Shown here in pieces: positions 17,067 through 26,775 of a stretch of 33,192 nt of DNA. The stretch is taken from NCBI GenBank assembly GCA_017421945.1, contig JAFOHD010000080.1:1-33192 (forward strand). Reading direction: 5' to 3'. A program made the translations under genes and the position numbers. Under the pieces are notes generated by a model. It saw only the letters and a list, made by a program, of their open reading frames with translations, ran no database searches and was not told the origin of the DNA. Numbering within the stretch: the stretch's first letter is position 1; every line of letters begins with the position of its first letter. The stretch is from Alistipes sp. (lineage in GTDB: Bacteria > Bacteroidota > Bacteroidia > Bacteroidales > Rikenellaceae).

Positions 17067-18461
17067 ATGAATACACTTTTCGACAAGATATGGGATGCGC
17101 ATACGGTCAAGACCATTGATGGTGGCTCGTGCGTACTCTACATCGATCGACAATACATTCATGAGGTGACAAGTCCGCAGGCTTTTGCGGGCTTGCGCCG
17201 TCGTGGTATCGAGGTCTTCCGTCCCTCGCAGGTAACGGCAAGCCCCGACCACAACATCCCCACCCTTAACCAGCACCTGCCCATCGCTGAACCTCAATCG
17301 GCAGAGCAGGTGGCAACCCTTGAGCGAAACTGCGCACAGACGGGCATCACCATATTCCCAATCGGCTCGCAACGCAACGGCATCATCCACGTCATAGGCC
17401 CTCAAACCGGCCTGACACAGCCCGGTATGACCATTGTGTGTGGCGACAGCCACACCTCTACCCACGGTGCATTGGGGTGCATCGCATTTGGTATAGGTAC
17501 CAGCGAGGTGGAGATGGCTCTGGCATCGCAGTGCATATTACAGTCAAAACCAAAGAGCATGCGCATAAACATCGAGGGAGAGCTTAAGAAAGGAGTATGT
17601 TCTAAAGATATAATCCTCTACATCATCTCAAAACTCGGCACAGGAGGCGGTACAGGTCACTTTGTGGAGTTTGCCGGCTCGGCCATACGCTCACTATCAA
17701 TGGAGGCCCGCATGACCATCTGTAACATGAGTATCGAGATGGGTGCGCGTGGAGGTATGATTGCCCCAGACCAGACCACATTTGACTACCTCAAGGGACG
17801 CGAATTTGCTCCACAGGGCAAGGCATGGGATGAGGCTGTGGCACGCTGGAGCGAGCTTCGTTCTGACGACGACGCAGTCTTTGACCGTGAAGTAACGTTC
17901 TCGGCAGAGGAGATTGAGCCTATGATTACCTACGGAACAAATCCCGGCATGGGTATGGCTATCAGCTCGGTTATTCCTTCATCGGAGGGCATGGACACAG
18001 CATCAAAGGCATCTTACAAGAAGGCTCTCTCATACATGGGCTTTGCAGAGGGTGAGAAGATGACAGGCAAAAAGATGGACTATGTATTCGTAGGCAGCTG
18101 TACCAACGGCCGTATTGAGGATTTGCGTGCCTTTACCCACTTTGTCAAGGGTCGCCGCAAGGCCGAGGGTGTAACCGCATGGATTGTACCTGGCAGTAAG
18201 GAGGTAGAGCGCATGGCGATAGAGGAGGGTCTGCGCGATATTTTGCAGGAGGCGGGCTTTGAGCTCCGCCAGCCAGGATGCTCGGCATGTCTTGCCATGA
18301 ACGAGGACAAGATTCCCGCGGGCAAGTATTGTGTGGCCACATCCAACCGTAACTTTGAGGGTCGTCAAGGCCCAGATGCACGTACCATGCTGGCAGGTCC
18401 ATTGGTAGCGGCCGCAGCGGCTGTAACGGGAGTTGTGACCGACCCAAGAGAACTGATGTAA
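17067..18461 (+). CDS. leuC: 3-isopropylmalate dehydratase, large subunit
   Basis: LeuC and LeuD together isomerise 2-isopropylmalate to 3-isopropylmalate. The 464-residue aconitase-fold protein carries the three 4Fe-4S cysteines: Cys345 in [13 protein letters not shown], and Cys405 and Cys408 in [13 protein letters not shown]. Other family marks are DHNIPT near residue 61, [13 protein letters not shown] and the C-terminal [10 protein letters not shown]. It starts immediately after leuA, and leuD follows 16 bases after its stop, as usual for this pair. The length matches the bacterial LeuC family. Confidence 0.97.
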   Translation: MNTLFDKIWDAHTVKTIDGGSCVLYIDRQYIHEVTSPQAFAGLRRRGIEVFRPSQVTASPDHNIPTLNQHLPIAEPQSAEQVATLERNCAQTGITIFPIGSQRNGIIHVIGPQTGLTQPGMTIVCGDSHTSTHGALGCIAFGIGTSEVEMALASQCILQSKPKSMRINIEGELKKGVCSKDIILYIISKLGTGGGTGHFVEFAGSAIRSLSMEARMTICNMSIEMGARGGMIAPDQTTFDYLKGREFAPQGKAWDEAVARWSELRSDDDAVFDREVTFSAEEIEPMITYGTNPGMGMAISSVIPSSEGMDTASKASYKKALSYMGFAEGEKMTGKKMDYVFVGSCTNGRIEDLRAFTHFVKGRRKAEGVTAWIVPGSKEVERMAIEEGLRDILQEAGFELRQPGCSACLAMNEDKIPAGKYCVATSNRNFEGRQGPDARTMLAGPLVAAAAAVTGVVTDPRELM

Positions 18462-18477
18462 ACGAAGTTGAAGAGTC

Positions 18478-19065
18478 ATGAGAAATAAATTCACTACACT
18501 TATCTCTGGAGCAGTACCTCTGCCCATTGAGAACATCGACACCGACCAGATAATCCCCGCACGCTTTCTGAAGGCCACCACTCGCGAGGGCTTCGGTGAG
18601 AATCTGTTTCGTGATTGGCGTTACGACAAGGATGGCACACCCAAGCAGGAGTTTGTGATGAACTCACCCCTCTATAAAGGCGAGATTCTGCTTGCAGGTA
18701 AGAACTTCGGTTGCGGCTCCAGTCGTGAGCATGCAGCATGGGCGATTGAGGGTGCGGGATTCCGTGCCGTTGTGTCGAGTTTCTTTGCCGACATATTCCG
18801 CAATAACGCCCTGAACAACGGACTGCTGCCCGTAACGGTCAGCGAGCAGATGCTGTCAGCACTCTTTGCTGCGGTCCAAGAGGAGCCAGCGACACAAATT
18901 AAGATTAACCTTGAGGCTCAAACCATCGAAATTGTGGGTACCACCCACAAGGAATCATTCGAGATTGCTCCTTACAAGAAGCAGTGCATGATGAATGGTT
19001 ACGACGACGTGGACTACCTGGTTAGCATTCACCACGAGATTGAGGAGTTTGAGAAGAGAAGATAA
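18478..19065 (+). CDS. leuD: 3-isopropylmalate dehydratase, small subunit
   Basis: LeuD supplies the swivel domain that completes the isopropylmalate isomerase active site with LeuC. The 195-residue protein shows NIDTDQIIPARFLK near the start and the substrate-binding NFGCGSSREHAAWAI motif (about residues 78-92), followed by SSFFADIFRNNALNNGLLPV. These are the standard LeuD signatures and the length is normal. It lies between leuC and leuB, with 13 bases to leuB. Confidence 0.97.
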   Translation: MRNKFTTLISGAVPLPIENIDTDQIIPARFLKATTREGFGENLFRDWRYDKDGTPKQEFVMNSPLYKGEILLAGKNFGCGSSREHAAWAIEGAGFRAVVSSFFADIFRNNALNNGLLPVTVSEQMLSALFAAVQEEPATQIKINLEAQTIEIVGTTHKESFEIAPYKKQCMMNGYDDVDYLVSIHHEIEEFEKRR

Positions 19066-19078
19066 AACATATTGAAAT

Positions 19079-20146
19079 ATGAAAGAGATTAAGATTGCTG
19101 TGCTGCCCGGCGATGGCATAGGTCCCGAGATTGTAGCCCAGGCTGTCAAGGCTGTGGATGCAGTGGCCGAGAAGTTTGGCTATAAGGTGAGTTACACCCA
19201 CGCCAAGGTGGGCGCTGCCGTCATTGATGAGGTAGGCAACCCCTACCCCGACTCTACACATGAGGTGTGCATGGCTGCCGATGCAGTGCTGTTTGGTGCC
19301 ATTGGAGACCCACGCTTTGACAACAATCCCGAGGCAAAGGTGCGCCCCGAGCAGGGCTTGCTTGCCATGCGCAAGAGGCTCGGACTCTACGCTAATCTGC
19401 GCCCTGTGAATACATTTTCTTCGCTTCTGCACCGCTCACCCCTGCGTCACGACCTGGTTGAGGGAGCCGATTTCATCTGCATACGCGAGCTTACGGGAGG
19501 CATGTACTTCGGTCGCCCACAAGGTCGCTCCGAGGATGGCAACACGGCCTACGACACATGCGTATATTCTCGGTCGGAGATTGAGCGCATTTGCCGCCTT
19601 GGATTTGAGTATGCAGCCAAGCGTCGTGGCAAGCTCACAGTGGTGGACAAGGCCAACGTACTTGCAACATCGCGCCTGTGGCGTGAAACTGCCAAGGCTA
19701 TGGAGCAGGATTACCCCACAGTAGAGGTGGAGTATATGTTTGTCGATAATGCCGCAATGAAGATTATTCAGCAGCCACGTCACTTCGATGTGATTGTCAC
19801 CGAGAATATGTTTGGCGACATACTCACCGACGAGGCAAGCGTTATCACAGGCTCACTCGGTCTGCTGCCATCGGCTTCAATAGGCACGGGGACATCTCTC
19901 TTTGAGCCTATACACGGCTCGTATCCTCAAGCTGCGGGCAAGAACATAGCTAATCCTATTGCAACTATTTTGTCGGCAGCGATGATGTTTGAGTATGCCT
20001 TCTCGGATATGGAAGCAGGTGCAGCCATTCGTCGTGCCGTAGATTTGGCAATCGAGAAGAACATCGTCACCGAAGATATAGTACCCGAAGGCGTGACACC
20101 ATCATCTACAACCGAGGTGGGAGATTTCATTGCAGCAAACATATAA
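19079..20146 (+). CDS. leuB: 3-isopropylmalate dehydrogenase
   Basis: LeuB oxidises and decarboxylates 3-isopropylmalate with NAD+ to give 2-oxoisocaproate, the direct leucine precursor. The 355-residue protein has [14 protein letters not shown] at the start, the substrate-binding arginines in [23 protein letters not shown], the catalytic Lys in VDKANVL, and the metal-binding aspartates in [19 protein letters not shown]. The C-terminal [18 protein letters not shown] segment forms the NAD site. It is a typical LeuB and not an isocitrate or tartrate dehydrogenase, judged by its RELTGG and HGS segments and its operon. Confidence 0.96.
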   Translation: MKEIKIAVLPGDGIGPEIVAQAVKAVDAVAEKFGYKVSYTHAKVGAAVIDEVGNPYPDSTHEVCMAADAVLFGAIGDPRFDNNPEAKVRPEQGLLAMRKRLGLYANLRPVNTFSSLLHRSPLRHDLVEGADFICIRELTGGMYFGRPQGRSEDGNTAYDTCVYSRSEIERICRLGFEYAAKRRGKLTVVDKANVLATSRLWRETAKAMEQDYPTVEVEYMFVDNAAMKIIQQPRHFDVIVTENMFGDILTDEASVITGSLGLLPSASIGTGTSLFEPIHGSYPQAAGKNIANPIATILSAAMMFEYAFSDMEAGAAIRRAVDLAIEKNIVTEDIVPEGVTPSSTTEVGDFIAANI

Positions 20147-20157
20147 CATTAACGATT

Positions 20158-21417
20158 ATGAGCAACAGATACTACCCCGCTCTTAACGATGTGATGAGTG
20201 CCGAGCACACCCTGAAAGAGATTCTTGAGCCCACACCGCTGCTACACAACCACAACCTATCGGCAAAATATGGTGCCGAGGTGGCTCTGAAGCGTGAGGA
20301 TTTGCAGATGGTGCGCTCGTACAAGATTCGTGGCGCATACAACAAGATTCGCAGCCTGACAAAGGAGCAGACCGAGCGTGGCATCGTGTGTGCCAGCGCG
20401 GGCAATCACGCCCAAGGCGTAGCACTTTCGTGCAACAAACTCGGCATCAAGGGCAAGATATTTATGCCTGTAACTACGCCCAAGCAGAAGATTAACCAGG
20501 TGAAGATGTTTGGTGGCGGGGAGATTGAGGTCGTGTTGTCAGGCGACACATTCGACCAGGCCAATGCTGCCGCCGAGCAGGCGTGCATTGACGAGGGCAA
20601 GACCTTTATTCCACCCTTCAACGACCCAAAGATTATCGAGGGACAGGCAACCGTAGGACTTGAGATACTGCAACAGAGCAGTGCTGCCATAGACTATGTG
20701 TTTGTACCCATCGGTGGCGGAGGCTTGGCATCGGGCATCGGCGCGGTGTATAAGCAGATGTCGCCCAGCACCAAGATTATAGGCGTGGAGCCTGCGGGGG
20801 CAGCCAGCATGAAGCTCGCCATAGAGCGTGGTGAGGTAACAGCACTAGACCATATCGATAAATTTGTTGATGGAGCTGCCGTGCAACGTGTGGGCGATTT
20901 GACATTTGACATCTGCCGCGAGGTGCTTGACGACATTGTTGTGGTACCCGAGGGTAAGGTATGTTCGACAATCCTTAGTCTGTATAACTTCGATGCCATT
21001 GTCGTGGAGCCTGCGGGAGCACTCAGCATCAGCGCGCTGGATTACTACAAGGAGCAGATACGCGGCAAGAATGTTGTGTGCGTGGTGAGTGGCAGCAACA
21101 ACGACATAGTCAGGATGGAGGACATAAAGGAGCGCTCGCTGCTCTACGAGGGGCTGAAGCACTACTTTGTTGTGCGCTTCCCACAGCGCGCGGGAGCATT
21201 GCAGGACTTTGTGACCAACGTGCTGGGTCCACATGACGACATCACATACTTTGAGTACAAGAAAAAGACCAACCGCGACAAAGGCCCCGTGTTGATAGGT
21301 ATCGAGTTGCAGAATCCCAACGATTTCGGGGGGCTGACGCAGCGTATGCTTGAGCATAATATCGATTACCAATACTTAAATGCAAATCCAAGTCTTTTCG
21401 AGTTCTTGATTGGATAA
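20158..21417 (+). CDS. ilvA: Threonine dehydratase (threonine ammonia-lyase), biosynthetic
   Basis: IlvA deaminates threonine to 2-oxobutyrate, the entry into isoleucine. The 419-residue PLP enzyme has the cofactor Lys56 in SYKIRGAYNK, ASAGNHAQGVA, the PLP-phosphate loop GGGGLASGIG and the C-terminal SGSNND motif. A regulatory ACT-like domain follows (about 335-419; FVVRFPQRAGALQDFV and so on), giving a single-module form shorter than the roughly 514-residue E. coli enzyme. The combination suggests isoleucine feedback. It is the last gene of the operon; no terminator is visible in the 42 bases before yccF. Confidence 0.95.
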   Translation: MSNRYYPALNDVMSAEHTLKEILEPTPLLHNHNLSAKYGAEVALKREDLQMVRSYKIRGAYNKIRSLTKEQTERGIVCASAGNHAQGVALSCNKLGIKGKIFMPVTTPKQKINQVKMFGGGEIEVVLSGDTFDQANAAAEQACIDEGKTFIPPFNDPKIIEGQATVGLEILQQSSAAIDYVFVPIGGGGLASGIGAVYKQMSPSTKIIGVEPAGAASMKLAIERGEVTALDHIDKFVDGAAVQRVGDLTFDICREVLDDIVVVPEGKVCSTILSLYNFDAIVVEPAGALSISALDYYKEQIRGKNVVCVVSGSNNDIVRMEDIKERSLLYEGLKHYFVVRFPQRAGALQDFVTNVLGPHDDITYFEYKKKTNRDKGPVLIGIELQNPNDFGGLTQRMLEHNIDYQYLNANPSLFEFLIG

Positions 21418-21459
21418 GAATTTATACATTTATATAACTTAACCTAAACTTTGAAGGAT

Positions 21460-21834
21460 ATGAATTTTATTGGGAACATTATTTGGGTACTCTTTGGAGG
21501 TTTCTTCCTCTCGTTAGGGTATTTGTTGGGAGGTCTTATTTTATGCCTCACAATTGTAGGTATTCCTTTTGGCCTTAAGGTTATGCGCTTGGGCCTCTTT
21601 GCGATGTGGCCTTTCGGTGGCGAGGTGGTACAGGGCAATAAGCCTATGGGTTGCTTGTCGCTGCTGCTGAATGTGCTGTGGATTATCTTTGGTGGCATCG
21701 AGGTTGCTTTAGGACACCTTCTAATGGGTGTTGTCTTCTGCATTACCATCATCGGTATTCCATTTGGTTTACAGCATTTCAAGTTGATGACCCTGGCTCT
21801 TATGCCATTTGGACATGAGGTGGTAAGAAAATAA
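21460..21834 (+). CDS. YccF-domain inner membrane protein
   Basis: This 124-residue membrane protein consists of two tandem copies of the YccF domain. Copy 1 includes IIWVLFGGFFLSLGYLLGG and ends IVGIPFGLKVMRLG with MWPFG; copy 2 includes LLNVLWIIFGGIEVALGH and ends IIGIPFGLQHFKL with MPFGHEV. The repeated LWxxFGG and GIPFG motifs show an internal duplication. Its function is unknown. The ATG at 21460 is chosen over a TTG at 21451. It may be read through from ilvA or from a weak promoter (TAAACTTTG at 21446-21454, one base longer than consensus), and it ends at a clear terminator. Confidence 0.87.
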   Translation: MNFIGNIIWVLFGGFFLSLGYLLGGLILCLTIVGIPFGLKVMRLGLFAMWPFGGEVVQGNKPMGCLSLLLNVLWIIFGGIEVALGHLLMGVVFCITIIGIPFGLQHFKLMTLALMPFGHEVVRK

Positions 21835-21857
21835 AAACATCTCGCATTTGTATAAGG

Positions 21858-21886
21858 CTCTGCCCCACTTCGGGCAGAGTTTTTTT
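21858..21886 (+). terminator. Intrinsic terminator after yccF
   Basis: A perfect 8-bp stem, CTCTGCCC (21858-21865) with GGGCAGAG (21872-21879), closes a 6-base loop and is followed at once by seven Ts. It would end the ilv-leu-yccF transcript. Confidence 0.93.
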
Positions 21887-21917
21887 GTTGTATGTGGTTG
21901 CTGATTACGAGGCAGCA

Positions 21918-22042
21918 GCCAAAAACATATCGACCACACACACCCTAAAAACAGACTGCCACGCCCATCACAGCACGCCCTAAAACATATCCGTCACATC
22001 ACAACTAATCCACCCTAAAACATGTATAAACGCCAAAACAAC
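21918..22042. repeat. Short degenerate repeats of CCCTAAAACAT type
   Basis: CCCTAAAAACA (21943), CCCTAAAACAT (21978) and CCCTAAAACAT (22013) recur at exactly 35-base spacing, with related GCCAAAAACATATCGAC at 21918 and GCCAAAACAACGAC at 22032. The bases between are not conserved. No gene is seen in this interval, which lies between two convergent terminators. Confidence 0.5.
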
Positions 22043-22045
22043 GAC

Positions 22046-22075
22046 AAAAAAAAGCCGCCACCCGAAGGTAGCGGC
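22046..22075 (-). terminator. Intrinsic terminator after susD
   Basis: On the minus strand GCCGCTACC (22075-22067), a TTCG tetraloop and GGTGGCGGC (22062-22054) form a 9-bp stem with one G-U pair, followed by eight Ts (22053-22046). It ends the susC-susD transcript. Confidence 0.93.
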
Positions 22076-22099
22076 TGGAAATATAAACCGTGTTGGATA

Positions 22100-23656
22100 T
22101 TAACTATTCCAACCTGGGTTCTGCTGTGAGTTCAAAAGTTGGTTAGCATATACCTCCTTTGCAGGAATAGGCCATACCCAACGGAAATCGTTAGCAGGAA
22201 CTGTCAGCAACTCATAGTGGTCACCAGTTGTGACAAGAACGTTGTCATCGATAGGAGCCTGTGGAGTACGAACCTCCAAGCCATCACCCCAACGCTTCAA
22301 GTCAGAAATACGCTGACCCTCGAACATCATCTCACGAACGCGCTCCTCCTTAACATCAGCCATTGTAGGTGCATCAATAGCAGCCAAGCCACGCTTCTGG
22401 CGCAAGTCGTTCAAATACTTTGCTCCATCGGTTGTAGCGTTAGCATCTAAGATACCAGCCTCAGCAGCGATAAGATACATCTCTGCGATACGGAAGAACT
22501 TAATAGCGTTTACATTGTTCTTAGTACCAGGAGTTGACTGCAATGCAGGGTTACCAGGATACTTGTTGAACATATATACACCCTTAATGTAGCTACCACC
22601 AATCTTACAATTTGGACGTGTCACAGCAGCACCAGTAGCATCTGTTGTAGCAACATCCTCAGATACGATGAAATAAGTATTCTTACGGATATCCTCGTCA
22701 GCAAACAAGTCAAGCATCTTCTGGGTAGGGATGAAGTTAGGCTCAAAACCAAGGTTCTTGTTTGATGGGTCATTAACGAACCAACGAGCAGCCGAAACAC
22801 CATTCAACTCTGTTGTGCTTGAATAGAATGATAAGATAACCTCAGAACCCTTATCAGAAGAGTAGAGAGCCTTCAAACCAGCCTCAGTGTCAATCAAAGG
22901 ATATGTACCATCATTGATAAGATCCTTAGCGTAGTTGTAAGCATTTGTATAATCCTTCTTCTGAAGATATACACGAGCCAAAGCAGCAGAAACTGCATCA
23001 ATAGTGATGTAGTTTGAATTTGCCTCACCTTCAACACCTGCCAACAAATCCTCAGCAGTCTCCAAGTCAGAGATGATTGAAGCGTAAGACTGATTCATTG
23101 TTGCACGAGAAGGAACCTCGGTTGGGTTAAATGCAGAGATAATAGGAATACCTGAGTAAGCCTCATCAGCCTTTGCAGCATTGTATGCACCTGCGAACTT
23201 ATCCAAGATAAGGAAGTGCGACATAGCTCGTACGAAGTACATCTCACCCAAGATAGTGTTAAAGATAGCTACCTCCTCAGGATTCTCCTTGTCGTAAGTG
23301 ATTTCATCCTTATTAGAGATTACAAAGTTAGCATTTGCAATTGCATAGTAAGCATATACCCAGATATCATAGATATCGTAGTCATCGATACCATACTCCC
23401 AACGGTGCAATGCACCGTAGTTCTCACCGAACTCCTTAACTGGGTTTACATAGTCAGCCTGCATATCACTTGGTACAAGTGCCACATTGTAAGCTGCACG
23501 GAATGTAGAATAAACACCTGCCTCAAACTTCTCGAGGTCAGCCAAAGTCTCCAAGGCCGTATCCATAACCTGCTTATCTGCTGGATATTTCTCCATTTCG
23601 CAAGAGGTTAGCGCAGTAAGGCCAAAGAAAGCCAATAATATTGCTAATTTTTTCAT
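22100..23656 (-). CDS. SusD/RagB family outer-membrane nutrient-binding lipoprotein
   Basis: SusD-type lipoproteins cap the SusC channel and capture oligosaccharides or other ligands at the cell surface. The 518-residue protein has a lipoprotein signal (MKKLAILLAFFGLTALTSC, lipid at Cys19), an alpha-helical TPR-like body, and the conserved C-terminal half of the family: FFRIAEMYLIAAEAG, LNDLRQKRGL and REMMFEGQRISDLKRWG, ending with WPIPAKEVYANQLLNSQNPGW-type features. It follows susC by 33 bases. The ligand cannot be predicted; no enzyme, sulfatase or regulator gene adjoins the pair. Confidence 0.95.
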   Translation of the reverse strand: MKKLAILLAFFGLTALTSCEMEKYPADKQVMDTALETLADLEKFEAGVYSTFRAAYNVALVPSDMQADYVNPVKEFGENYGALHRWEYGIDDYDIYDIWVYAYYAIANANFVISNKDEITYDKENPEEVAIFNTILGEMYFVRAMSHFLILDKFAGAYNAAKADEAYSGIPIISAFNPTEVPSRATMNQSYASIISDLETAEDLLAGVEGEANSNYITIDAVSAALARVYLQKKDYTNAYNYAKDLINDGTYPLIDTEAGLKALYSSDKGSEVILSFYSSTTELNGVSAARWFVNDPSNKNLGFEPNFIPTQKMLDLFADEDIRKNTYFIVSEDVATTDATGAAVTRPNCKIGGSYIKGVYMFNKYPGNPALQSTPGTKNNVNAIKFFRIAEMYLIAAEAGILDANATTDGAKYLNDLRQKRGLAAIDAPTMADVKEERVREMMFEGQRISDLKRWGDGLEVRTPQAPIDDNVLVTTGDHYELLTVPANDFRWVWPIPAKEVYANQLLNSQQNPGWNS

Positions 23657-23689
23657 ACTTATTCGTTTCTATTTTATGTTACACAATAA

Positions 23690-26680
23690 TTAGAATGTAA
23701 GTTGAATACCTCCAACAAACTGACGAGAGTTAGGATAACCTGAATAAGAAAGGTTTGCATCAACCTCAGGATCGAAACCAGAGTACTTAGTGAAAGTAAG
23801 GAGGTTACGAGCAGTGAAGTAAACGCGTACACCCTGCAAGAAACCGGTCTTTGCCATCCAATTGCGAGGCAAATCATAACCTACTGTCAGGTTCTTCAAA
23901 CGCAAGAATGAAGCATCCTCGATAAGGTGAGAGTCAAACAAGTTGTCAGGTGTGTTAAGACCAAAACGTCCATACTTAGCAACATCACCTGGCTTCTCCC
24001 AACGGTCGAACAAATCAACTGAACGAGCGTATGAAGAGAATGCATCTGCCTCAAGGAAGTAACGGTCGTTGTTGATCATCCACTTGTCAGCAACCCAAGC
24101 AAAGTCGGCAGCAACTGAAATACCCTTCCAACGAGCATTTACACCAAAACCACCTACCCACGATGGATCGTGAGACTTGCCCTGCAACTCATAGATAGCC
24201 TCAGATACATCCTTTACAACAGTACCATTTGGACCTCTCCACATATAGTAACCATCCTCAGGATCTACACCCAACAAAGTAGGATAGTAGAACTCAGTAG
24301 CAGAGTGACCAATAGCGTAACACATACCATACTCAAGCATTGGGTACTCAGTGTAACCATTGAAGAGTTCAGTAATCTCGTTCTTGTTGTAGTTCAAGTT
24401 TGCGTAAACATTAACCAACCAATCCTTTGTGCGAACAACATCAGCAGCAATCTTGAGGTCGATACCACGGTTAACAAGGCTACCAATGTTCTTGTAACCG
24501 TTGAGGTAACCAGATGTTGCTGGGAAAGGAACCAACTGCAACATATTCTCTGTCTTACGGTTGTAGAACTCGAAGTCAACAGTTACGCGGTTACGCCACA
24601 AACTTGCAGTAAAGCCGGCTGTAAACAACTTCTGAGTCTCCCAACCCAAATCTGGGTTAGCAATCTGATTAGTATCAAGTACCAAACCTGCCTGATCACC
24701 ATAAGTTGTAGAACCAACAAGACCCAAAGATGCGTAGTCGTCAATACCTGCGTTACCCTGTGTACCATAAGATGCCTTAACATTCAAAGAGTTAATCCAA
24801 CGAGCGTTCTCCATAAACTTCTCGTTCTTAACATCCCACATAGCACCTACTGACCAGAAGATAGCACCGCGGTTGTTTGCACCAAAGCGTGAAGACTCAT
24901 CGTAACGAACTGATGCATCAACAAAATACTTACGAGCGTAGTTGTACTCCAAACGAGCAAATGCAGAATTGAAAGTGTACTCAGTAAATGAATCACTAAC
25001 ATTTGGAGTACCTGTACCGTTGTTCAAAGTAAGCATCTTGTCAGATGTCTGACCACCCTTGTAACCATAGAAGCCCTCGTACTGATACATAATAGACTCG
25101 TGACCTGCCAATGCATAGATATTGTGTACATCGTCGATTGAACGCTGGTAGTCAATAGTATTGGTGTAAGTGATTGTATAGTCGCTGTAATGACGACGAG
25201 AACGCCAACCATCACCTGGGTAGTCAAAGTTATTTGGAGAGTGTGAACGGTTGTCATCCATATTCCAGATATCTGCACTTACCTGTGATTTGAGGTTAAG
25301 ACCCTCCAATGGGTTGATTACAACAAAACCGGTTGCGTTAATCTGAGTTGTGTGACGCTCGTTCTTAAAGAACTTATCCAACTGCAATGGGTTAACAAGA
25401 CCCATAGCATTGTAAGTCAACTCATCACCAAACTCGAAAATATAATCTCCTGTCTCAGGGTCAATACCTGTAATACCCCAATCTACCGGAGCATCCCAAG
25501 TAGGCCACATCATTGCTGCCATTGGTGTCCACTCCAAAATAGAAGCATTTGCAGACTCCAAAGTTACACGAGAGATATCAGCATCAGTGTGGGCAATAGC
25601 AGTATTCATACCCATCTTCAACCAAGGCTTAGCCTGAGTCTCAACATTAGCACGAACCGCATACTTATGAACGCCTGAACCACGGTCGGTACCACGCTGA
25701 TCCATAAACATACCTGACATATAGTAAGATGTCTTCTTTGAACCGCCTGTTACAGACATATCGACCTGATACATAGGAGCCTGATCATCATAGAAGATCT
25801 CACGCCAGTTGGTGTTCTGATTCAAGGCTCTGAAAACAGCAAGATTACCAGCGCTCATCATACCATACTTCTCCAAATAGTTCAAGTGATCTGGACCTGA
25901 CATAATCTCATACTTGTGAGAAGCAGGCTGAGAGATACCATACTGCGCGTTGAATGTAACAGTAGCCTCGCGGTCGCGCTGACCCTTCTTGGTTGTGATG
26001 TAGATAACACCATTAGCAGCACGTGAACCGTAAACTGATGTTGCAGAAGCATCCTTCAACACATTTACTGACTCAATGTCATTAGGATTCAATGAGTTCA
26101 TTGTGCTAATAGAGATTGGAGCACCATCCAACAGTACAAGTGGAGAAGAAGAAGCCCACAATGTACCTGTACCGTGCAAACGGATTGATGATGAAGCAGA
26201 AGGCTCACCTGATGAGGTATAAACCTGCATACCAGCAACCTGACCCTGCAAAGCATCAGCAACGTTTACGGTTGGTTTGTTCTCCAAAACAGCACCATCA
26301 ACCTTTGCTACCGCACCGGTGATAGTACCAACCTTGTTACCTGTACCGTAACCGATGACTGAGATACTCTCGATAGCAAGAGCATCCTCCTTCATCACGA
26401 CACGGTACTGTGTCTGCGAACCCAACTGAACCTTTTGTGACTCATAGCCAATAAAAGATACGTTAAGAGCGCCACCCTTAGGTGCCTCAATGATGAAAGA
26501 TCCATCCAAACCAGAGGTTACTCCGACGTTGGAACCTTCAACAAAAATTGTTGCACCCACCACAGGCTTGTTTGCTTCATCAACAACAACGCCTGATACT
26601 CGCATGTTCTGTGCGAATGCTACGAAAGCAACTGCAAGAACTGCAATGATAGAAAGTACAATTTTCCTAACCATAAGCAT
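23690..26680 (-). CDS. SusC/RagA family TonB-linked outer-membrane transporter
   Basis: This 996-residue outer-membrane beta-barrel imports ligands held by its SusD partner, powered by TonB. It has a signal peptide (about 1-24, ending AFVAFAQ), a carboxypeptidase-regulatory-like domain (about 28-105; VSGVVVDEANKPVVGATIFV), the SusC signature ISVIGYGTGNK, and a plug domain with LQGQVAGMQV, PLVLLDGAPI and VLKDASATSVYGSRAANGVI. The rest is barrel ending in QLTF. Two starts are possible, at 26680 and 26674. There is no extra N-terminal signalling domain, so it is not expected to act with an anti-sigma factor. A clear promoter lies about 65 bases upstream. Confidence 0.96.
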   Translation of the reverse strand: MLMVRKIVLSIIAVLAVAFVAFAQNMRVSGVVVDEANKPVVGATIFVEGSNVGVTSGLDGSFIIEAPKGGALNVSFIGYESQKVQLGSQTQYRVVMKEDALAIESISVIGYGTGNKVGTITGAVAKVDGAVLENKPTVNVADALQGQVAGMQVYTSSGEPSASSSIRLHGTGTLWASSSPLVLLDGAPISISTMNSLNPNDIESVNVLKDASATSVYGSRAANGVIYITTKKGQRDREATVTFNAQYGISQPASHKYEIMSGPDHLNYLEKYGMMSAGNLAVFRALNQNTNWREIFYDDQAPMYQVDMSVTGGSKKTSYYMSGMFMDQRGTDRGSGVHKYAVRANVETQAKPWLKMGMNTAIAHTDADISRVTLESANASILEWTPMAAMMWPTWDAPVDWGITGIDPETGDYIFEFGDELTYNAMGLVNPLQLDKFFKNERHTTQINATGFVVINPLEGLNLKSQVSADIWNMDDNRSHSPNNFDYPGDGWRSRRHYSDYTITYTNTIDYQRSIDDVHNIYALAGHESIMYQYEGFYGYKGGQTSDKMLTLNNGTGTPNVSDSFTEYTFNSAFARLEYNYARKYFVDASVRYDESSRFGANNRGAIFWSVGAMWDVKNEKFMENARWINSLNVKASYGTQGNAGIDDYASLGLVGSTTYGDQAGLVLDTNQIANPDLGWETQKLFTAGFTASLWRNRVTVDFEFYNRKTENMLQLVPFPATSGYLNGYKNIGSLVNRGIDLKIAADVVRTKDWLVNVYANLNYNKNEITELFNGYTEYPMLEYGMCYAIGHSATEFYYPTLLGVDPEDGYYMWRGPNGTVVKDVSEAIYELQGKSHDPSWVGGFGVNARWKGISVAADFAWVADKWMINNDRYFLEADAFSSYARSVDLFDRWEKPGDVAKYGRFGLNTPDNLFDSHLIEDASFLRLKNLTVGYDLPRNWMAKTGFLQGVRVYFTARNLLTFTKYSGFDPEVDANLSYSGYPNSRQFVGGIQLTF

Positions 26681-26744
26681 TAATTTTTTATTAGAAATAA
26701 TATTGTGTATTTATTCACCCTTCCTAAAATGAAAAATACATCGA

Positions 26745-26775
26745 CAAAGATACGTATTAAAAACCTAATTATCAA
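26745..26775 (-). promoter_or_regulatory. Bacteroidetes-type promoter of susC-susD
   Basis: On the minus strand TTTG (26776-26773), a 20-base gap and TATCTTTG (26752-26745) match the -33/-7 consensus. The -7 box is identical to that of lpxK. The predicted leader is about 60 bases and AT-rich. Confidence 0.8.

Noticed and set aside
21918..22042. CRISPR-like array of evenly spaced short repeats
   Set aside because: Only three 11-base repeats, far shorter than CRISPR repeats, no cas genes and no conserved dyad; kept as a minor periodic motif only.
24170..24853. 227-codon plus-strand frame inside susC
   Set aside because: It is a shadow of the well-defined SusC barrel on the minus strand, with no promoter or start context.
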